The notes under the pieces: model-generated
Database searches by the model: none
What the model saw: the letters and a program-made list of their open reading frames with translations, nothing else
What the model was told of the DNA's origin: nothing
Source: Cyanobacteria bacterium UBA7694
GTDB taxonomy: Bacteria > Cyanobacteriota > Sericytochromatia > UBA7694
Reading direction: 5' to 3'
DNA length: 7,305 nt
NCBI GenBank assembly: GCA_002482705.1
Contig: DLGM01000462.1
Span: 21,671-28,975 of the forward strand
In this document: positions 1 through 6,506 of the stretch, one piece after another
How the letters are laid out: every line of letters starts with the position of its first letter
Numbering within the stretch: position 1 is the stretch's first letter
Program-made: the position numbers and the translations under genes

Positions 1-1292
1 GTGTTTTATGTAACGGCGCCTGGGGTTTTGCCGGGAACCCCGACCTCAAAAAATCGAAAGTAGAAATTGCCGTTCAGCGCGCTATTTCTTTGGCCAAAGA
101 CTCGGCCCACCTGTATCTCAAGCCAGTGATCCTAGAGGCCCGCAAACCCGTGATCACCACCTGGCGCTCTCCCTGTGAACAAGACCCTTTTGCCGTCTCG
201 CTGGAAGACAAATTCGCCTTTCTGTTTGACGCCGAAGAAGCCATGCGTGTGGTCAAAGGCATTGCCCTGACGGAAGCGAGCATGGATCTCTGGAAAGAGT
301 GGCAGTTTTTTGTTAACAGTGATGGCAGTCAAATTGAACAAGAAATTATCCAAACCGGGGCCGGGATCAATGCCGTTGCCGTTTCTGATACGGAAGTGCA
401 GACCCGCTCTTTCCCCTCGTCGTTTGGGGGCCAATATAAATCAGCCGGTTATGAGCTGATTCCCACCTTAAAACTCAAAGAAAATGCCCACAAAATAGCC
501 GAAGAAGCGGTGCAACTGCTGACGGCTAAGTCCTGCCCATCGGGCAAAAAGACGATTATTTTAGGGGGCTCTCAACTGGCGTTGCAGGTGCATGAATCCT
601 GTGGGCACCCGGTCGAATTTGACCGGGTTTTGGGCCACGAAGCCGACTTTGCCGGTACCAGCTTTTTAACCCAAGACAAACTGGGGCATTTCCAATATGG
701 CTCTGAAATTGTCAACTTGGTGGCGGACGCCACCGTGCCGGGCGGCCTGGGTTCATTTGGTTATGACGATGAAGGCACCCCCGCCCAGCAATCAGACATT
801 ATTCGCAATGGCAAATTTGTCGGTTATTTAATGAGCCGGGAAACCGCTCAGCAACTGGGCCAAGAATCGAATGGGGCGATGCGCGCCCAGGGCTGGAACC
901 ATGTGCCGATTGTGCGCATGAGCAATATTAACCTCTTGCCTGGTCAACACGATTTACAAGAGATGATCGAAACCACTGACGACGGTATTCTCATGACCGA
1001 CAACCGCAGCTGGTCGATCGATGATAAGCGCCTTAACTTCCAGTTTGGGGCTGAAATCGGCTGGGAAATTAAAAAGGGCAAAATTGTTGGCATGGTTAAA
1101 AACCCCACATATACGGGCATTACGCCTGAGCTGTGGCGCAGTTGTGACGCCATTGCCAATGAAAAGTATTATGACGTCTGGGGCACCCCCAACTGTGGTA
1201 AAGGCCAGCCCATGCAGGTGGCCCGTGTCGGCCACGGGGTCTCTTATGCCCGTTTCAACAATGTCAATGTAGGGGTGGGTTATGCTGAATAA
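1..1292 (+). CDS. tldD: TldD-type zinc metalloprotease subunit, 5' end missing
   Basis: Catalytic subunit of a TldD/TldE (PmbA) heterodimeric protease. In E. coli this pair trims the microcin B17 leader and degrades unfolded peptides such as CcdA in the cytoplasm. The frame is open from base 3 to the TAA at 1290-1292 (429 codons), so the gene begins left of the window; the TTG near position 90 is internal. The first visible residues (NGAWGFAG) match the TldD N-terminal domain. The metal site is clear: HESCGH (the HExxxH motif) at about residues 197-202 counted from the edge, and a Cys in NCGKGQP at about 398. These correspond to the two His and one Cys that bind zinc in E. coli TldD. A YDDEGTPAQ stretch matches E. 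coli IDDEGTPGQ. By alignment with H262 of the 481-residue E. coli protein, some tens of residues, at most about 65, are missing. The stop codon lies inside the start of the downstream tldE, implying translational coupling. Family assignment is firm; the natural substrate is not indicated by the neighbourhood. Confidence 0.93.
   Translation, partial: VLCNGAWGFAGNPDLKKSKVEIAVQRAISLAKDSAHLYLKPVILEARKPVITTWRSPCEQDPFAVSLEDKFAFLFDAEEAMRVVKGIALTEASMDLWKEWQFFVNSDGSQIEQEIIQTGAGINAVAVSDTEVQTRSFPSSFGGQYKSAGYELIPTLKLKENAHKIAEEAVQLLTAKSCPSGKKTIILGGSQLALQVHESCGHPVEFDRVLGHEADFAGTSFLTQDKLGHFQYGSEIVNLVADATVPGGLGSFGYDDEGTPAQQSDIIRNGKFVGYLMSRETAQQLGQESNGAMRAQGWNHVPIVRMSNINLLPGQHDLQEMIETTDDGILMTDNRSWSIDDKRLNFQFGAEIGWEIKKGKIVGMVKNPTYTGITPELWRSCDAIANEKYYDVWGTPNCGKGQPMQVARVGHGVSYARFNNVNVGVGYAE
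1271..1275 (+). promoter_or_regulatory. Ribosome binding site of tldE inside tldD
   Basis: AGGGG ends 6 nt before the ATG at 1282 and lies within the last codons of tldD. It supports this start and independent or coupled re-initiation at the 11-bp gene overlap. Confidence 0.65.
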
Positions 1293-2628
1293 AGACAAAG
1301 CCTTTGAAATTCTTTCCGAGGCCATTCGGGTTTCCCCCGCCGACGAAACCGAAGTGATTCTCAGCGGTGGAAAAACCTTTTCAACCCGTTTTACCAATAA
1401 CTACATCTCCCAAAACGGGGCCCAAAAAGAGTACGATCTGACCGTGCGGGTGGCCTTTGGCAACCAAGTGGGCGTGGCTTCTTGCAACCTCTTTGACGGT
1501 GAAAATCTGCGCAAAGTGGTTGAGAACGCCTGTGTGGCTGCCAAACACAGCAAGCCCGATTTGGAGTGGGTGCCGGTTCTTGATAACCAAGAAACCTATC
1601 AAGAAATGCCCCAATCCTATTTTGAAGGCACCCTCGACTATTCCCCCGAAGAAAAGTCAGCGCGCCTAGAGCCAATCCTCAAAGAAGCTATTCGCCGGGA
1701 TCTGACCGCCGCGGGCATGCTGGTCAATGGCGATGACATGCTCACGATCATGAACTCCAAAGGGCTGTTTGCTTATCACAGTTGGACCAAATCTTCCCTG
1801 ACCTTTACGGCCATGGCCTCTCACAGTGGTTCGGCTTGGGCCGAGTACCACAGCCCGGACGTGCGCGAAATCGAGGTGGAGCAGCTGACCCAGTCGGCGA
1901 TGGCCAAGGCGGAGCGCAGTCGCAATCCGGTGGCGGTGGATCCGGGGTCGTATACGGTCATTCTCGAACCCCCGGCAGTGCTCGAACTGGTCGAGTATCT
2001 CAACTACCTGGGTTTTGGGGGCCGCTCGTTTGAAGAAGACCGCACCTTTACCGCTGGGCATCTGGGTGAGAAGCTGTTTGATGAGCGCTTTACCCTGGTG
2101 GATGACCCCTTCCGCTGGCAGGTGCTGGGTTGCCCCTTTGATTATGAAGGCCGGGCCAAACAGCCCCTGACCCTGGTTAAAAATGGGGTTTTGCAGGCCG
2201 TGGCTTATGACCGCAAAACCGCTAAAAAGGCTGGCAAATCGCCGACGGGCCATGCTTTGATGCCCCCGAACACGATGGGGCCGCTGGCGGGCAATATTTT
2301 TCTGGAGCCCGGTGATCAGAGCGTGGAGCAAATGATTGCCAGCACGGAGCGCGGCATTTATATCACCCGCTTTTGGTACTCGAATATGGTTGATGAAAAA
2401 CAGGCGACCATGACAGGGATGTCCCGCGATGGCACCTTCCTGATTGAAAATGGCAAACTCACCCAGCCGCTGCGCAATATGCGTTACAACGAGTCGCTCT
2501 TAAAGGCCTTTGCCAATATTGATGCGATCGGAAATCGGGTGTATAGCTTTAATGGTTATTTTGGCAAAATTGGGGTTCCGGCTCTCAAAATCCGTGACTT
2601 CCACTTTACTGGCGTTTCGCAAGAATAA
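1282..2628 (+). CDS. tldE: TldE/PmbA-type metalloprotease partner subunit
   Basis: 448-residue TldD/PmbA-family protein, the usual length for TldE/PmbA (about 450). It lacks the HExxxH helix found in the upstream protein; the aligned stretch reads ILEPPAVLELVEYLNYLGF, as expected for the non-catalytic TldE half that shapes the substrate channel of the heterodimer. The N-terminal domain covers roughly residues 20-90. The C-terminal domain runs from about 215 to the end and includes a GMSRDGTFLIENGKL stretch that resembles the E. coli PmbA segment 'G.SRGASGFWIENG'. The ATG at 1282 overlaps the end of tldD by 11 bp and has an AGGGG ribosome site, so the two are co-transcribed and probably made in equal amounts. 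The operon ends at the terminator at 2644-2674. No RiPP biosynthesis enzymes lie within the window, so a general peptide-turnover or cryptic processing role is inferred rather than shown. Confidence 0.92.
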   Translation: MLNKDKAFEILSEAIRVSPADETEVILSGGKTFSTRFTNNYISQNGAQKEYDLTVRVAFGNQVGVASCNLFDGENLRKVVENACVAAKHSKPDLEWVPVLDNQETYQEMPQSYFEGTLDYSPEEKSARLEPILKEAIRRDLTAAGMLVNGDDMLTIMNSKGLFAYHSWTKSSLTFTAMASHSGSAWAEYHSPDVREIEVEQLTQSAMAKAERSRNPVAVDPGSYTVILEPPAVLELVEYLNYLGFGGRSFEEDRTFTAGHLGEKLFDERFTLVDDPFRWQVLGCPFDYEGRAKQPLTLVKNGVLQAVAYDRKTAKKAGKSPTGHALMPPNTMGPLAGNIFLEPGDQSVEQMIASTERGIYITRFWYSNMVDEKQATMTGMSRDGTFLIENGKLTQPLRNMRYNESLLKAFANIDAIGNRVYSFNGYFGKIGVPALKIRDFHFTGVSQE

Positions 2629-2643
2629 CCCGTTGCTTGGAAG

Positions 2644-2674
2644 AAGCCCCGGCATCTCGCCGGGGCTTTTTTTT
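2644..2674 (+). terminator. Intrinsic terminator of tldD-tldE
   Basis: A perfect 10-bp stem (AAGCCCCGGC / GCCGGGGCTT, 2644-2653 with 2659-2668) closes a 5-nt loop ATCTC and runs into eight consecutive T (2667-2674). It starts 16 nt after the tldE stop. On the opposite strand the hairpin also follows the stop codon of the DUF2834 gene, but there only TTCTTCC follows it, so it would be a weaker terminator in that direction. Confidence 0.93.
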
Positions 2675-3017
2675 ATGGCTCTGAGGGGGTGTTTTTCCAG
2701 CGGCTGCGCAAATACAAGTACAGCGGCATGGCGCTGGAAATGGCCACAAACAGATTGCAGGCCGCTATGATCCAGAGCCAGCGGGCGCGGCCCGGGGCGC
2801 GGTGAGTCGGCCATTCTTGGGCAATCCAGTACCACAAAATGACACAGGTGATCAGCAAATCAGTGGTCAAGCTGCGACTCAAGGGTGTGACCCATGTTTG
2901 GGCGACAAAAGCGCCAAACGAAGGGGGAATCTGTTGAGCTAAATCGACAAGCGGCCACAAAGGAGCAAGCGTGCCTACAATAAACAGCGTTAAATAAATT
3001 TTTTCGGATGTTTTCAT
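2673..3017 (-). CDS. DUF2834-like small integral membrane protein
   Basis: A 114-residue protein with three predicted transmembrane helices at about residues 7-25 (IYLTLFIVGTLAPLWPLVDLA), 51-68 (TTDLLITCVILWYWIA) and 80-102 (ending MPLYLYLRSR). The spacing of helices, the Asp at the start of helix 2 and the C-terminal 'PLYLYLR' ending resemble the DUF2834 family, whose members are about 110 residues long and of unknown function. The frame stays open upstream to 3125. The ATG at 3017 was chosen because the protein then has the family length and because a TTGACA-17-TATGGT promoter sits directly in front of it; that promoter would exclude the longer starts from the transcript. An alternative ATG lies four codons upstream at 3029. 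The stop codon overlaps the T-run of the tldE terminator, so the two convergent units share that element. The gene is probably monocistronic. Family membership is judged by eye and the function is unknown. Confidence 0.8.
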   Translation of the reverse strand: MKTSEKIYLTLFIVGTLAPLWPLVDLAQQIPPSFGAFVAQTWVTPLSRSLTTDLLITCVILWYWIAQEWPTHRAPGRARWLWIIAACNLFVAISSAMPLYLYLRSRWKNTPSEP

Positions 3018-3024
3018 GAATTTC

Positions 3025-3053
3025 ACCATAAATGGGATTGCCAATGCTGTCAA
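3025..3053 (-). promoter_or_regulatory. Sigma70-type promoter of the DUF2834 gene
   Basis: On the minus strand TTGACA (3053-3048, perfect consensus -35) is followed by a 17-bp spacer and TATGGT (3030-3025, 4 of 6 with TATAAT). Only seven bases separate the -10 box from the ATG at 3017, so transcription should start at or within a base or two of the start codon. A GGTGA that looks like a ribosome site overlaps the -10 box and would not be in this transcript. Confidence 0.6.
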
Positions 3054-3207
3054 GGGTGCGAGAGAACAACTGCAGTTAGGTGAGAATGTGGTTGTCGGGG
3101 CGAATAGCATCCGCCCTGCGCCCAACCATTAAGGCGTCATTTTTAACGAAAAAGAAATATCAGTTCATCCCTGTAAAACCCTGTCAAGTAGCAATTTTCC
3201 GATAGCC

Positions 3208-3225
3208 TTGTCCAGATCCAGACAA
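3208..3225. promoter_or_regulatory. Dyad-symmetric candidate operator upstream of the yitJ-type gene
   Basis: TTGTCCAGATCCAGACAA is an 18-bp imperfect palindrome (14 of 18 positions symmetric) centred on GATC with TTGTC/GACAA half-sites. It ends 13 bp before the -35 box of the downstream gene, where an activator or repressor could bind. No known regulator motif is recognised, and chance symmetry of this size is possible. Confidence 0.3.
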
Positions 3226-3238
3226 TGAGCCTAAGCTT

Positions 3239-3267
3239 TTGATGCACGGTGTTACAATAGGTACACT
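3239..3267 (+). promoter_or_regulatory. Promoter of the methyltransferase/MTHFR gene
   Basis: TTGATG (3239-3244) and TACACT (3262-3267) each match the sigma70 hexamers at 4 of 6 positions and are separated by exactly 17 bp. The predicted start near 3274 gives a leader of about 16 nt that contains the ribosome site. A second -10-like TACAAT at 3253-3258 has no -35 partner. Confidence 0.5.
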
Positions 3268-3276
3268 TTGTTTTCT

Positions 3277-3281
3277 AAGGA
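3277..3281 (+). promoter_or_regulatory. Ribosome binding site fixing the start at 3290
   Basis: AAGGA lies 8 nt before ATG 3290. It decides against the in-frame ATG at 3239 and 3242, which have no such site and lie within or upstream of the predicted promoter. Confidence 0.7.
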
Positions 3282-3289
3282 TATTATTT

Positions 3290-5131
3290 ATGCGTCGCCC
3301 GTTTCGTGAACGCTTAGCCCCCGATCAACGCGTGATGTGGGATGGGGGGATGGGTACTATGTTATACACACGTGGCGTGTTTATTAATACCTGTTTTGAT
3401 CATGTAAATATGACCCAGCCGGAGTTGGTGAAAGAAGTTCATCGCGAGTATCTTGAGGCTGGAGCCGAAGTGCTTGAAACCAATACCTTTGGGGCCAATC
3501 GTTATAAGCTCAAAGCCCACGGCTTGGGGGATCAGGTACATGCAATTAATCTGCGTGGGGCCCAACTGGCGCGGCAAGTGGCGGGGAGTCAGGCCTATGT
3601 GGCCGGATCGATCGGTCCCCTGGGCATTCGCATTGAGCCTTTGGGGCCGACCTCATTTGAAGAGGCTCGCGAAGCTTTTGCGGCGCAGGTGCGCCCACTC
3701 TTGGAGGGGGGCGTGGATCTGTTTATTCTCGAAACCTTTACCAACCTTGAAGAGCTGGCACAGGCAGTGGCTGCGGTGCGTGCACATTGTGCCTTACCCA
3801 TTGTTGCTGCCGTAACGGTCAATGAAGATGGCTGTACACTTTTGGGAACTCCCCCTGAGGTGTTTACCCCCCGTTTGGATGCGCTGGATGTTCAGGCCAT
3901 TGGCCTCAACTGTAGCGTGGGCCCTAAAACCATGCTCGACATTATTCCGATCATGCAGGAATACACCCATAAACCCTTGATTGTGCAGCCCAATGCTGGG
4001 CATCCCCGCGTGTACCAAGACCGCACGATCTATTTGTGCTCGCCTGAGTATATGGCTTCGTACACCCGCAAGCTGCTCAAGGCCGGGGTGCAAATGATCG
4101 GGGGTTGTTGTGGCACCACTCCTGAACATATTCGCGAAATGGCTCGCTCGGTCAAAGCGATGCAGAGTATGGCCCGCTCCCAGGCCGAAGCGGTGCGCCC
4201 CAAAGCGGTAGTGTGTGCCCCCAATATTGAACCGATTCCGATGGCGGAAAAATCTCGTTTGGCCCAGGCGATTCATGATCAGCGGTTTGTGGTCAGTGTT
4301 GAGTTAACACCGCCCAAGGGCTGTGACCCGACAGACATTCTCGAAAAAGCACGGGTATTACACGCCCAGGGCATTGATGCGATCAATTTGCCGGATGGGC
4401 CACGGGCTTCGGCTCGCATGAGCAACCAAGTACTGTCGATTTTGATTCATCAACAAATTGGCATTGAGCCAATTCCGCACTATTGTTGCCGCGATCGCAA
4501 TTTATTGGGGATGCAGTCTGACTTATTGGGATTGTATGCCGCAGGTATTCACAATCTCTTGTTGGTGACCTGTGATCCGCCCAAGTTGGGTGATTACCCG
4601 GATGCGACAGCAGTCTTTGACATTGATGCCATTGGTTTGACCAATTTGGTGCGGGGTCTCAATCATGGTTATGACTTGGGCCAAACGCCGATCAAACAGC
4701 CGACGGGTTATCTGATTGGCGTAGGCGTGAATCCTTATGCCTTTGATCTGGGACGGGAACTACGTCGTTTCTTTTATAAAGTCGAAGCAGGGGCCGAATA
4801 TGCAATTACCCAGCCCGTGTTTGACATTGACGCTTTCCGGCGCTTTTTAGACCAGACTGAATCGCACCGTATTCCGATTTTGGCGGGTATTTGGCCGCTG
4901 GCCAGCTTCCGCAATGCCGAATTTATGCGCAATGAGGTGCCGGGCGTGGTGATTCCCGATACCATTATGCAGCGCATGTATGAGGCTGATCAGGTGGGTC
5001 AAGCCCGTGAAGAAGGTATTCGCATTGCCCAGGAAATGTTATTGGAGCTGCGTCCGGAATTGCATGGGGTACAAGTCAGCGCGCCGTTTGGGCGGATTGA
5101 AACCGCCCTGGAAGTGGTGAGCGTGCTTTAG
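3290..5131 (+). CDS. yitJ: Bifunctional homocysteine S-methyltransferase / 5,10-methylenetetrahydrofolate reductase
   Basis: 613-residue cytosolic fusion enzyme with the domain order and almost the length of B. subtilis YitJ (612). The N-terminal half (about 1-300) is a homocysteine S-methyltransferase barrel: DGGMGTMLY near the start, NTFGANRYK, and the three zinc/homocysteine cysteines C208 (LNCSVGP), C273 and C274 (GGCCGTTPEH), nearly the same positions as C207/C272/C273 in T. maritima MetH. The C-terminal half (about 325-613) is a flavin-dependent MetF-type barrel: E338 in SVELTPPKG, D429 in VTCDPPKLGDYPDA, Q508 in EYAITQPVFD and PLASFRNAEFMRNEVPG all match the YitJ/MetF pattern. The protein therefore should make 5-methyl-THF and methylate homocysteine to methionine; the methyl donor used by the first domain cannot be read from sequence. 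There is no cobalamin-binding module. The gene is monocistronic, with its own promoter and a downstream hairpin. The PNAGHPR loop has His where PNAGLP is usual. Assignment is firm. Confidence 0.95.
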   Translation: MRRPFRERLAPDQRVMWDGGMGTMLYTRGVFINTCFDHVNMTQPELVKEVHREYLEAGAEVLETNTFGANRYKLKAHGLGDQVHAINLRGAQLARQVAGSQAYVAGSIGPLGIRIEPLGPTSFEEAREAFAAQVRPLLEGGVDLFILETFTNLEELAQAVAAVRAHCALPIVAAVTVNEDGCTLLGTPPEVFTPRLDALDVQAIGLNCSVGPKTMLDIIPIMQEYTHKPLIVQPNAGHPRVYQDRTIYLCSPEYMASYTRKLLKAGVQMIGGCCGTTPEHIREMARSVKAMQSMARSQAEAVRPKAVVCAPNIEPIPMAEKSRLAQAIHDQRFVVSVELTPPKGCDPTDILEKARVLHAQGIDAINLPDGPRASARMSNQVLSILIHQQIGIEPIPHYCCRDRNLLGMQSDLLGLYAAGIHNLLLVTCDPPKLGDYPDATAVFDIDAIGLTNLVRGLNHGYDLGQTPIKQPTGYLIGVGVNPYAFDLGRELRRFFYKVEAGAEYAITQPVFDIDAFRRFLDQTESHRIPILAGIWPLASFRNAEFMRNEVPGVVIPDTIMQRMYEADQVGQAREEGIRIAQEMLLELRPELHGVQVSAPFGRIETALEVVSVL

Positions 5132-5137
5132 CTCGTG

Positions 5138-5165
5138 AAGCCGGGGCAATGTAGGCCCCGGCTTT
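5138..5165. terminator. Hairpin terminator in the convergent yitJ/hisS gap
   Basis: A perfect 10-bp stem (AAGCCGGGGC 5138-5147 / GCCCCGGCTT 5155-5164) with a 7-nt loop occupies most of the 40-bp gap between two convergent stops. The T-tract is poor: TTTAA on the + strand, and only the two T of the stem arm, followed by CACGAG, on the - strand. It can serve both genes as a hairpin, but strong Rho-independent termination is less certain than at 2644. The stem core GCCGGGGC/GCCCCGGC is the same as in that terminator with the arms exchanged. Confidence 0.7.
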
Positions 5166-5171
5166 AACGGT

Positions 5172-6479
5172 TTAAGCCAGTAGTTGCTGAATCAAGGCTG
5201 GTAAATCGCCTAAAGCGGCTTTTTCTTGGTGGCCGCTGGCCAGGTGTTTTACAGTGGCGCAGCCTTCGGCATGTTCATCCGGGCCCATCATGACCACAAT
5301 TGGGATGCCTTTTTTATCGGCGACTTCAAACTGTTTGCCCATCTTTTTGGTTGGCTCGAGAATGTTTTCCACCCGTAATCCAGCCGCTCGGAGATCGCGC
5401 GCCAATTGGTAAGCCGGGATTTTGAGGTCGGCGTTAAACAGCCCGACCAGGACCTGGCTGGCAGGGGGTAAAGTAGGCAACAGCCCATGGGTCTCTAAAA
5501 AGTCGCGCAGGGTGACATCCCCCATCCCAAAACCAATACCGGGGATTTTTTCGCCCCCAAACATACCCACCAAATTGTCATACCGGCCACCGCCAAACAG
5601 GGCGCGGCGATTTTCGGGGGCGCGGTCATAAATTTCAAACACGGTGCCGGTGTAATAATCAAAGCCGCGCATAATTGTGGGCGAAAAACTACAATAGGCA
5701 CTTAAGCCCAGGGCCGTGAGCAACTCAAAGAGTGTTTGGAGTTTTAGCAGACCGCTGCTCTCAGGGCAAATGTTTGCCACTTCGTTCAGGTCGGCGTGTA
5801 AAAAGCGTTCGATGGTGGCAATTTGTTCGTCGTGACAGGCGGCTTTGACCAATAACTCCCGGAAGGCTTCCGGGGTGATTTTATCGCGCTTATCAATGGC
5901 CCGGGCCACCGCTTGCCGTTGTTCGGGATTGAGTTGCAATACCTCGTTAAACAGGCTATTGGTCAGTTCGCGGTGATTGATCTGAATTTCAAAGTGGGTT
6001 TCATTGGCTCCAAAGGCGCGCAACAGGTCAATGGCAACCTGTAATAACTCCAGTTCCGCATCTTGCGCAGCAGGCCCTAAAATATCCACATTGAGCTGCC
6101 AGTGTTCACGCAGACGGCCCTTTTGCGGGCGTTCATAACGCCATAAATTGGGGATGCTAAACCAGCGAATCGGGCGGGGAAGGTTGTTGGCCTTGGCGGC
6201 CACCATGCGCGCTAAGGTAGGGGTCATTTCTGGGCGCATGGCCACTTTGCGGTCACCCCGATCGGTGAAGCTGTACAATTGCTCATTCACAATTTCGTCG
6301 CTGGTTTTGCTGGCATAGAGCTCAAAGGGCTCTAACATCGGGCCATCATATTCTTGGTAGCCGTAAGTGCTGACCACTTGGCGCAGGCGGTTAAAGAGGG
6401 CGCTGCGCAGCTGCATGTCTTCGGGGAAAAAGTCGCGGGTGCCTTTATAGGGCTGCGTAGAGAGGGGGCTGTCTTTCAT
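5172..6479 (-). CDS. hisS: Histidyl-tRNA synthetase
   Basis: 435-residue class II aminoacyl-tRNA synthetase that charges tRNA-His in the cytosol; about normal length for bacterial HisRS (420-430). Visible in order: the N-terminal KGTRDFFPEDM (12-22), the motif-2 region RYERPQKGRLREHWQ (114-128), the histidine-specific signatures RGFDYYTGTVFE (271-282) and LFGGGRYDNLVG (294-305), and motif 3 GIGFGMGDVTLR (314-325). A C-terminal anticodon-binding domain follows from about 340 (KKMGKQFEVADKKGIP, MMGPDE). RGFDYYTG and GGGRYDNL distinguish a true HisRS from the HisZ paralogue. In motif 3 the usual Arg (GLER in E. coli) is replaced by Thr323 in GDVTL. ATG 6479 is the only start that keeps the N-terminal motif; no good ribosome site precedes it. 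The gene diverges from nadD with a 29-bp gap and converges on the yitJ-type gene. Confidence 0.97.
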   Translation of the reverse strand: MKDSPLSTQPYKGTRDFFPEDMQLRSALFNRLRQVVSTYGYQEYDGPMLEPFELYASKTSDEIVNEQLYSFTDRGDRKVAMRPEMTPTLARMVAAKANNLPRPIRWFSIPNLWRYERPQKGRLREHWQLNVDILGPAAQDAELELLQVAIDLLRAFGANETHFEIQINHRELTNSLFNEVLQLNPEQRQAVARAIDKRDKITPEAFRELLVKAACHDEQIATIERFLHADLNEVANICPESSGLLKLQTLFELLTALGLSAYCSFSPTIMRGFDYYTGTVFEIYDRAPENRRALFGGGRYDNLVGMFGGEKIPGIGFGMGDVTLRDFLETHGLLPTLPPASQVLVGLFNADLKIPAYQLARDLRAAGLRVENILEPTKKMGKQFEVADKKGIPIVVMMGPDEHAEGCATVKHLASGHQEKAALGDLPALIQQLLA

Positions 6480-6493
6480 ATCGGCGGTCTCGC

Positions 6494-6502
6494 TATTAGA
6501 AT
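6494..6502. promoter_or_regulatory. Overlapping divergent -10 elements for hisS and nadD
   Basis: The 29-bp gap between the two start codons contains TAGAAT on the + strand (6497-6502, 5 of 6 with TATAAT) and TCTAAT on the - strand (6500-6495, also 5 of 6), sharing four base pairs. Starts are predicted near 6509 (the nadD ATG) and near 6488 (about 9 nt before the hisS ATG). The -35 regions would lie inside the opposite genes: GTGGCA, 18 bp upstream, for hisS; only weak matches for nadD. Confidence 0.45.
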
Positions 6503-6506
6503 GTAG

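Noticed and set aside
90..92. TTG as the true start of tldD
   Set aside because: The frame is open to the left edge and encodes conserved TldD residues (NGAWGFAG) before this codon, so it is an internal Leu.
1666..2331. 221-codon open frame on the minus strand inside tldE
   Set aside because: It is antisense to a clearly conserved TldE protein, shows no recognisable domain or ribosome site, and has His/Arg/Gln-rich composition typical of a shadow frame.
3093..3120. GGGCG/CGCCC inverted repeat in the divergent intergenic region
   Set aside because: Only five base pairs with no T-run; expected by chance at this base composition.
3239..3289. ATG 3239 or 3242 as the start of the yitJ-type gene
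   Set aside because: Family alignment begins near the later Met, AAGGA is correctly spaced only for 3290, and the promoter hexamers lie in this stretch.
3126..3289. SAM (S-box) riboswitch upstream of the methionine gene, as in B. subtilis yitJ
   Set aside because: The predicted transcript leader is about 16 nt, and no S-box-like set of helices or terminator with T-run is seen between 3126 and 3289.
3794..4276. 160-codon open frame on the minus strand inside the methyltransferase domain
   Set aside because: The + strand carries the zinc-cysteine motifs of a real enzyme here; the antisense product is His/Gly/Arg-rich and unlike any family I know.
4491..4498. GCGATCGC as a HIP1 element proving a cyanobacterium
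   Set aside because: A single copy in 7.3 kb is only weakly above chance and falls in coding sequence; it is a hint, not proof of lineage.
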